Assembly (NCBI RefSeq): GCF_900142395.1
Contig: NZ_FRAS01000005.1
Coordinates: 141,770-205,769, forward strand
Length of the DNA stretch: 64,000 nucleotides
Direction of reading: 5' to 3'
Origin: Hymenobacter psychrotolerans DSM 18569
GTDB taxonomy: Bacteria > Bacteroidota > Bacteroidia > Cytophagales > Hymenobacteraceae
This document shows positions 59,103 to 64,000 of the stretch, one piece after another (position 1 is the stretch's first letter; the number at the start of each line of letters is the position of its first letter). The notes under the pieces were generated by a model, which did no database searches, had not been told where the DNA came from, and saw only the letters and a list, made by a program, of their open reading frames with translations. The position numbers and the translations under genes were made by a program.

Positions 59103-59558
59103 ATGAAGAACAAATTACGCAAGCTATTGACACACTATCAGCAGGAACGTGACACGCTGCAGGCGCTGATTGATTCCTGCACGGAAGAAGGCGAGTATAA
59201 ACTGGCGGGCAGCTACGCCAAAGGCCTCCTCCAACTCGACCAAAAGCTCCGGACGCTCCACAACCTGGCCGATCCGCTCTACGATGAGAAGCAGCACCGC
59301 CGGGCCGTAGTAGAGCGCGCGCGAGCTATGCTGCTGGAAGAAGGGGAAGACCGGATGCTGGCGGAAATCCTAAGGGAGCAGGAGAGCCGGCTGGCTGCGC
59401 TAGAGCACAGCCCCACCGAAAAATCACCTGCGGCGGTCCAAAATCATCTGCGGCAAACGATAAGCAAGCTGCTGACTAAAAAAATCGAGAGCTTCAGTCT
59501 GTCGTTTGGGCCGGAGTTGCCTGCCTGGTGCAGCTGGTCAGGAAAACGGTTATCGTAA
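59103..59558 (+). CDS. Hypothetical protein, first half of a possible frameshifted gene
   Basis: 151 residues from ATG 59103; strongly helical and charged up to about residue 125, then a short tail after an A7 run (59478-59484). A -1 shift on the A7 run would join this frame without a stop to the gene at 59528, which overlaps by 31 bp. Either two small genes or one gene broken, or read by slippage, at the A7 run. No family recognised. Confidence 0.6.
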   Translation: MKNKLRKLLTHYQQERDTLQALIDSCTEEGEYKLAGSYAKGLLQLDQKLRTLHNLADPLYDEKQHRRAVVERARAMLLEEGEDRMLAEILREQESRLAALEHSPTEKSPAAVQNHLRQTISKLLTKKIESFSLSFGPELPAWCSWSGKRLS

Positions 59559-59809
59559 CTATTCCGGACATACAGCGGCTCAAAGCAGAGTGGGTGCTGG
59601 ATAAAAACCAGCTCCGGCAGCTGCGCAGCCTGGGGTTCCGCACCTACGCCAACGGCGACAAGCGCAAGGCGTTCCTGCCCTGTTTCACCACGGAAGATGC
59701 GGCCGCAATTCAGCTGCTCATCATGAAAATTTGCCTTGAGGTATTCTACTTCAAGCAATTTGAAGGGCAGGCACAGATAAAATACGTGGAGCCTGATTCG
59801 CTGGCTTAA
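59528..59809 (+). CDS. Hypothetical protein, second half of a possible frameshifted gene
   Basis: 93 residues from GTG. RKTVIVTIPDIQRLKAEWVLDKNQLRQLRSLGFRTYANGDKRKAFLPCFTTEDAAAIQLL looks like one small folded domain. The frame is open back through the A7 run at 59478, so fusion to the gene at 59103 is possible. Confidence 0.5.
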   Translation: MQLVRKTVIVTIPDIQRLKAEWVLDKNQLRQLRSLGFRTYANGDKRKAFLPCFTTEDAAAIQLLIMKICLEVFYFKQFEGQAQIKYVEPDSLA

Positions 59810-59874
59810 AGCATTGCTTGTCAGTGTGATTTGCCAATCGGAAAGCGCGTAGCTACCTCAGCAGGCTACTAAGC

Positions 59875-60273
59875 CTACCGGAGGGGCCGGCGGACAAAGG
59901 AAACCTTGCTCATCAGGTCTTTCTCATAAGCAGCCAGGCAGTAGCGGTTGAGCTCAGGCGCAAAATGCGGCGCAGCCAGCTGCAAAGCGGTGGGAGCGGG
60001 GCTACCGGCGGCGAAGAAAAACACCTTGGTTGTGCCATACTTCGTGTGCGGCATCAGGGCGCCATACTGCTCCATTTCCTGCCAGCGGGCAGTGTCCCTG
60101 ACTGTTACGGCGTAGATGCGCACGACGGGCCCCGTGTTGTTTTCGTTGCGAAACTGCGCTACTTCCTCAAACCCGCCGGGCAAATCCTGGGCGCTGGGCT
60201 GGCGTAGCGCATCTATCACAAACCACAGGAGCAGCGCACTGATGGCAGCGGCAAAAAGATATTTAGGCTTCAT
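59875..60273 (-). CDS. Hypothetical protein with N-terminal membrane segment
   Basis: 132 residues. One hydrophobic N-terminal helix (YLFAAAISALLLWFVIDAL), then a soluble domain with VVRIYAVTVRDTARWQEMEQYGALMPHTKYGTTKVFFF. Probably exported or membrane-anchored. No family recognised. Co-oriented with rsmE, which ends 88 bp upstream on the same strand. Confidence 0.65.
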   Translation of the reverse strand: MKPKYLFAAAISALLLWFVIDALRQPSAQDLPGGFEEVAQFRNENNTGPVVRIYAVTVRDTARWQEMEQYGALMPHTKYGTTKVFFFAAGSPAPTALQLAAPHFAPELNRYCLAAYEKDLMSKVSFVRRPLR

Positions 60274-60360
60274 GGAAAGACGTTGGTGAGGCAGCGAAAA
60301 CCGGCCTGCTGGAAGTTTATTTCGAATCGGGCAGCCCCTGGAAAAAGGCCGGAATGCCCG

Positions 60361-61071
60361 TCAGCCGGCCAGCTCCCGGGCTACGTGTACCGTGTGCACC
60401 GCTGCCAGCGCGGCTGTTTCCGTGCGCAACCGGGAGGCGCCCAGCGTAACGGGCCGGACGCCGCGGGCAAAGGCGGCCTCGATTTCCTGCGGCGTAAAGT
60501 CGCCTTCGGGCCCGATGAGCACGCAGCAGCCCGTTCCGGCGGCCGCCACGCGGGCCAGCGGCGTCCGTTCGCCCTCTTCCAGATGCGCGATGAACGTGGT
60601 TTCGGCCGCCGCGGTGGGCAGAAAATCCGCAAAATCCGTCAGCTCCGTCAGCACCGGCAGCCACGCCTGCCCCGACTGCTTGAGGGCGCTAACAGCAATT
60701 TTCTGCAGCCGCTCCAGCTTCAGCTCGCGCCTTTCCGAGCGCGCCGTACGCAGAAACGTCAGCTGCTCCACGCCCATCTCCACGGCCTTTTCCACCAGCC
60801 ACTCCATCCGGTCGAGGTTTTTGGTGGGGGCCACCGCTACGTGCACGAAGTAGGGGCGGCGCGGCACCTGCTGCTGTTGCACAATGCGCAGCTGGCAGCG
60901 TTTGGGGTTGGCGTCCGTCACCTGGGCCTGAAATACACCGCCCCGGCCATCTACCAGCGCTACGGCGTCGCCGGGCGTGAGGCGCAGCACCCGCACGGCG
61001 TGCTTGCTTTCGTCTTCGGGCAGCGTGTAGGTGTCGGCTGAAAGGTCGGGGGCGAAGAAGGTATGCGGCAT
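60361..61071 (-). CDS. rsmE: 16S rRNA (uracil1498-N3)-methyltransferase RsmE
   Basis: 236 residues from ATG 61071 (MPHTFFAPDLS); the frame continues upstream over the divergent SDR gene but only as its antisense. Family signatures: HAVRVLRLTPGD (RNA-binding PUA-like part), VEKAVEMGVEQL, RSERRELKLERL, and the SPOUT knot LIGPEGDFTPQEIEAA and LGASRLRTETAAL. Methylates U1498 of 16S rRNA with SAM. Normal length. Confidence 0.93.
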   Translation of the reverse strand: MPHTFFAPDLSADTYTLPEDESKHAVRVLRLTPGDAVALVDGRGGVFQAQVTDANPKRCQLRIVQQQQVPRRPYFVHVAVAPTKNLDRMEWLVEKAVEMGVEQLTFLRTARSERRELKLERLQKIAVSALKQSGQAWLPVLTELTDFADFLPTAAAETTFIAHLEEGERTPLARVAAAGTGCCVLIGPEGDFTPQEIEAAFARGVRPVTLGASRLRTETAALAAVHTVHVARELAG

Positions 61072-61200
61072 TGGGCAAAGGTAAGCCGGAAAAGCGCGCG
61101 GCGGCCGCGGCACGGTGCGCGCGTGCGGGCACAACGCTGCGCCGGGCTGGCCGTATTCCTGCTGGTACCCTGATAGTTTATTCACTTCACCTGTATCCCC

Positions 61201-62220
61201 ATGGCAGTCAAACTCAAAAAACTTTCCCAGCAGACCATTGTCATCACCGGCGCGTCGTCGGGCATCGGACTCGTTACGGCCCGGATGGCCGCCAAAGCCG
61301 GCGCCCGCCTGATTCTGGCCGCCCGCAGCGAAGAAGCCCTGCGCCACCTCGCCAATGAAATCAATGAAGAAGGCGGACAGGCTACTTACGTGGTAGCCGA
61401 CGTAAGCAAGCCCGAAGACGTGCAGCGTCTGGCCCGGGAAGCGGCCGGCAAGTTCGGCGGCTACGATACCTGGATCAACAACGCCGGCGTTTCCATCTAC
61501 GGCAAGCTGGAAGACGTGCCACTGGAAGACATGCGCCAGCTGTTCGACGTGAACTTCTGGGGGCTGGTGAATGGCTCGCTGGAAGCGGCCAAGCACCTGA
61601 AAAGCAAGGGTGGCGCCATCATCAACGTGGGCAGCATTCTGTCGGAAGTAACGGCCATTCTGCAAACCATTTACTCGGCCAGCAAGCACGCTGTGAAAGG
61701 CTTTACCGATGGGCTGCGCATGGAACTGGAAATGGATGAGGCCCCCATATCGGTTACCCTGATTCAGCCCGCCGCCATTGATACGCCATATCCCGTGCAT
61801 GCCAAAAACTATATGGAGCGCGAAGCCCAGCACGCGCCTCCGGCCTATGCCCCCGAAACCGTAGCCCGCGCCATTTTGCACTGCGCCGCCACGCCCGAGC
61901 GGGACGTGGTGGTAGGAGGTGGCGGCAAGGCCATGATTGGCATGAACCGCTGGACGCCCGGCCTGCTGGATACGTTCATGGAGAAGTCGTTTTCCAAGCA
62001 GGAAAAGGCTGACTACCCGCCGCGGCCACTGCAGCAAAACGCCCTCGACCGGCCCATGGGCCAGCTGGAGGAGCGCGGCAACTACCCCGGCAGCACCCGC
62101 GAAACCAGCTACTACACCGAAACCGTAACGGCCGGCAGTCCGGCGCTGCGTACGGCGCTGCTGGTGGGGGCCGGCGTAGCGCTGGCGGCCTGGCTGGGAG
62201 CCGGCAAGCAACGCAGCTAA
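61201..62220 (+). CDS. SDR-family oxidoreductase
   Basis: 339 residues, short-chain dehydrogenase/reductase. Nucleotide site GASSGIG (about 19-25), NNAG, catalytic Ser with YSASK (Tyr about 159, Lys about 163). The C-terminal 90 residues extend past the Rossmann core and end with a hydrophobic stretch (LRTALLVGAGVALAAWLGAG), as in membrane-tethered SDRs. NAD(P)H-dependent; substrate unknown. Confidence 0.92.
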   Translation: MAVKLKKLSQQTIVITGASSGIGLVTARMAAKAGARLILAARSEEALRHLANEINEEGGQATYVVADVSKPEDVQRLAREAAGKFGGYDTWINNAGVSIYGKLEDVPLEDMRQLFDVNFWGLVNGSLEAAKHLKSKGGAIINVGSILSEVTAILQTIYSASKHAVKGFTDGLRMELEMDEAPISVTLIQPAAIDTPYPVHAKNYMEREAQHAPPAYAPETVARAILHCAATPERDVVVGGGGKAMIGMNRWTPGLLDTFMEKSFSKQEKADYPPRPLQQNALDRPMGQLEERGNYPGSTRETSYYTETVTAGSPALRTALLVGAGVALAAWLGAGKQRS

Positions 62221-62245
62221 GCCGCCGCAACACCTTTCGGAATAC

Positions 62246-62283
62246 AAAAAAGGCCTGCCAGCGTATGCTGGCAGGCCTTTTTT
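62246..62283. terminator. Bidirectional terminator
   Basis: Arms AGGCCTGCCAGC and GCTGGCAGGCCT with loop GTAT, preceded by A6 and followed by T5; between convergent genes. Confidence 0.9.
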
Positions 62284-62300
62284 CTGGCTGATTCCGGAGC

Positions 62301-63086
62301 TTAGCTCAGCACTTCATTCAGCAGCGCAGCCAGCCGGACGCCCGCCTGCTGAATCCGTTGCTTCATCAGTTCGGCGTGGGCCGGATAGTAGGTATAGTCA
62401 ATGTCACCGTTGGCGGGCACACCACGGTAAATCTGCTCACTGGCCTGATACGACTCCCAGAACCACTGCTCAGGGGCCGTCTTCTGCCACGTTCGCACCT
62501 GTTTGCGCGGCATCTGCTGCGTATAATAGGCCGTCATTTCGGTGTAGCTCAAGCCCTGGTAATCAATCAGGCCACTGTCCCAAAGGCTGTGCATGTTGGT
62601 GTCCTTGCCCCGGTATTTCACCTTGATGTCGTTGCCGCCTTTGTCCTCGGCGTGGCCGGCGTGCAGCGGCTGGTGGGCGTCGCCTACCAAGTGCACTACA
62701 AATTTCAGAGCTGCCTTTTTCTCGGCTGGCGTTTTGGCAGGGTCCTTCAGGTCGCGGAGCTTGGCCTGCAGCACATTGTAGGCGTTGGGCGAGGTCTGCC
62801 CTTTCAGGTCCTGCAGGTATTGCGACTCATTCAGGCCGGCCGGAGAATTGACATAGTGCCAGGGGCCGGTTTCCTTGAACTCCGGATAATACCGGATTTC
62901 GTCCGGCCAGGTGCTCACCAGAGTCAGGGTTTCGGTGCCGAGCAGGCGCTGCACTTCGCGGCGGGCTTTTCGGTTGAGGTGTTTTTCAGCAATCTGGCCC
63001 ACGGCCCGGTGCCCGTCGGCCCCCCAGGCCCACAGGCTCAGCGGCGACAGAAACAGAAGAAACAGCGGCAGCAAACGCTTGCGCAT
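62301..63086 (-). CDS. S1/P1 nuclease
   Basis: 261 residues. Signal peptide cleaved so that the mature enzyme starts near WGADGHRAVGQIAEKHL, giving the N-terminal Trp ligand typical of S1/P1. Further zinc ligands: WPDEIR, HYVN, FVVHLVGDAHQPLHAGHAEDKGGND and HSLWD. Secreted zinc-dependent nuclease acting on single-stranded DNA and RNA, used for nucleotide or phosphate scavenging. All ligands present. Confidence 0.93.
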   Translation of the reverse strand: MRKRLLPLFLLFLSPLSLWAWGADGHRAVGQIAEKHLNRKARREVQRLLGTETLTLVSTWPDEIRYYPEFKETGPWHYVNSPAGLNESQYLQDLKGQTSPNAYNVLQAKLRDLKDPAKTPAEKKAALKFVVHLVGDAHQPLHAGHAEDKGGNDIKVKYRGKDTNMHSLWDSGLIDYQGLSYTEMTAYYTQQMPRKQVRTWQKTAPEQWFWESYQASEQIYRGVPANGDIDYTYYPAHAELMKQRIQQAGVRLAALLNEVLS

Positions 63087-63241
63087 AGTCAGAAGAGGAA
63101 GTGATGAAAAGCAGAATATCCGGGCAAATTACTGGCATTTCAAGGAAGTACGGCACTACACCACTGAATCTACCCGCTATCCGACCAGATGTCATGGTTC
63201 CTTACAAATCACTCTTTTATGTTTGCTATTCCGCCGCAAAG

Positions 63242-63276
63242 CAAAAGCCCCGCCGGCAGTGCCGACGGGGCTTTTG
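63242..63276. terminator. Terminator after pckA
   Basis: Arms CAAAAGCCCCG and CGGGGCTTTTG; inner CGGCA/TGCCG pairs extend it. Placed 19 bp after the pckA stop. Confidence 0.85.
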
Positions 63277-63294
63277 TGTAAATACAGCTACTGG

Positions 63295-64000
63295 CTAGAC
63301 GCCGGCCACCACTTCTGCTTTGGGAGCGCCGGCGAGGATGTCGTCAGAGGCGAAGTCGGCGAAGCGCTGGAAGTTGTGCACAAACTTGTGGGCCAGCTCA
63401 GTGGCCGTCTTGTCGTAGGCTTCTTTATCGGCCCACGTGTTGCGCGGGTCCAGGATGTCGGTGGGCACGCCCGGCACCGCAGCCGGCACCTGCACCCCGA
63501 ACACCGGGTGCCGGTGGAAGTCCACCGCGTCGAGCCGGCCTTCCAGCGCGGCCGTAATCATGGCCCGCGTGTAGCCCAGCTTCATGCGCTGGCCCACTCC
63601 GTAGGCCCCGCCGCTCCAGCCCGTGTTGATCAGCCACACCCGCACTTCGGGGTGCTCGTCCATCTTCTGGCCCAGCATTTCGGCGTAGCGGGTCGGGTGC
63701 AGCGGCAGGAACACCTGCCCGAAGCAGGCCGAGAACGTCGTCTGCGGCTCGGTGATGCCCATCTCCGTGCCCGCTACCTTGGCCGTGTAGCCGCTCATGA
63801 AGTGGTACATGGCGTGGCTCTTGTCCAGGCGGCTGATGGGGGGCAGCACCCCGAAGGCATCGGCCGTCAGGAAGAAGATGTTCCTGGGCGAGGGGCCCAC
63901 GCTCGGCTCCACGGCATTGGGAATGAAGTGAATCGGGTAGGCCGTGCGCGTGTTCTCCGTCACGCTCTTGTTGGCGTAGTCCACGGTGCTCGTGCCGGGC
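63295..64000 (-). CDS. pckA: Phosphoenolpyruvate carboxykinase (ATP), C-terminal part
   Basis: About 234 C-terminal residues; the frame is open to the window edge, so the gene begins outside it. Recognisable: [90 protein letters not shown] (the kinase and metal-binding loops lie further upstream). It converts oxaloacetate and ATP to phosphoenolpyruvate in gluconeogenesis. Chromosomal. Confidence 0.95.
   Translation of the reverse strand, partial: PGTSTVDYANKSVTENTRTAYPIHFIPNAVEPSVGPSPRNIFFLTADAFGVLPPISRLDKSHAMYHFMSGYTAKVAGTEMGITEPQTTFSACFGQVFLPLHPTRYAEMLGQKMDEHPEVRVWLINTGWSGGAYGVGQRMKLGYTRAMITAALEGRLDAVDFHRHPVFGVQVPAAVPGVPTDILDPRNTWADKEAYDKTATELAHKFVHNFQRFADFASDDILAGAPKAEVVAGV

Noticed and set aside
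61072..62247. Upstream extension of rsmE on the minus strand (long open frame to 62247)
   Set aside because: Only the part from 61071 has RsmE signatures; the rest is antisense to the SDR gene and low in protein-like character.

Overview
The window is high-GC DNA from a Bacteroidota bacterium. Protein flavour (secreted M28 and S1/P1 enzymes, DUF4159, DUF1963, ADP-ribosylglycohydrolase), promoters of the TTG-N19-TAnnTTTG type and weak Shine-Dalgarno signals all fit a Cytophagales genus such as Hymenobacter; the genus is an inference. Two stretches of ordinary chromosome, about 1-7,540 and 53,773-64,000, flank a roughly 46-kb integrated element.

Left chromosomal arm: a DUF1963 protein, a lipoprotein M28 peptidase, two RlaP/YcgL-type nucleotidyltransferases, an ADP-ribosylglycohydrolase, two related tiny secreted basic proteins and a tRNA-Asp gene. 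Right arm: a second identical tRNA-Asp, accA, an MBL-fold hydrolase, a patatin, a lysophospholipid acyltransferase-like protein, DUF4159, rsmE, an SDR oxidoreductase, an S1/P1 nuclease and the 3' part of pckA at the window edge.

The island (about 7,541-53,772) is bounded by a 15-bp repeat of the tRNA-Asp 3' end, with a tyrosine integrase just inside the right boundary. Its left end looks like a phage early region: an S24 (LexA-like) repressor, a divergent Cro-sized gene, two paralogous HTH proteins and a replication-type gene that carries six palindromic iterons in its own coding sequence, followed by an AT-rich stretch. A C5 DNA methyltransferase follows.

The middle (13.1-34.3 kb) is a block of defence-type genes: a RecQ-like helicase with a DUF559-like nuclease domain and a coiled-coil membrane partner; a three-gene ABC-3C system (Cap4-like nuclease effector, middle component, DUF3732 ATPase); a Panacea-type toxin-antitoxin pair; a UvrD helicase whose RecB/Cas4-like nuclease domain appears split over two genes; a type III restriction-modification pair with a strongly AT-rich mod core; a GIY-YIG-like protein and an AbiC-like membrane protein. 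Then come umuDC, a secreted NUC1 nuclease lipoprotein and a PLD/HNH/MazG cassette.

The right part of the island (41-52 kb) holds an M15 endolysin-like peptidase, small membrane proteins, a SLOG protein, a run of small phage-type genes with a RecE-like exonuclease, a GIY-YIG plus HNH nuclease pair and two conserved genes of unknown function. I see no terminase, portal, capsid, tail, relaxase or type IV secretion gene. The element therefore resembles a phage satellite or a small integrative element that pairs phage-style regulation and replication with defence cargo. Several repeat families (iterons, 11-bp tandem repeats, palindromes spaced 50 bp apart) are not explained by the coding genes.
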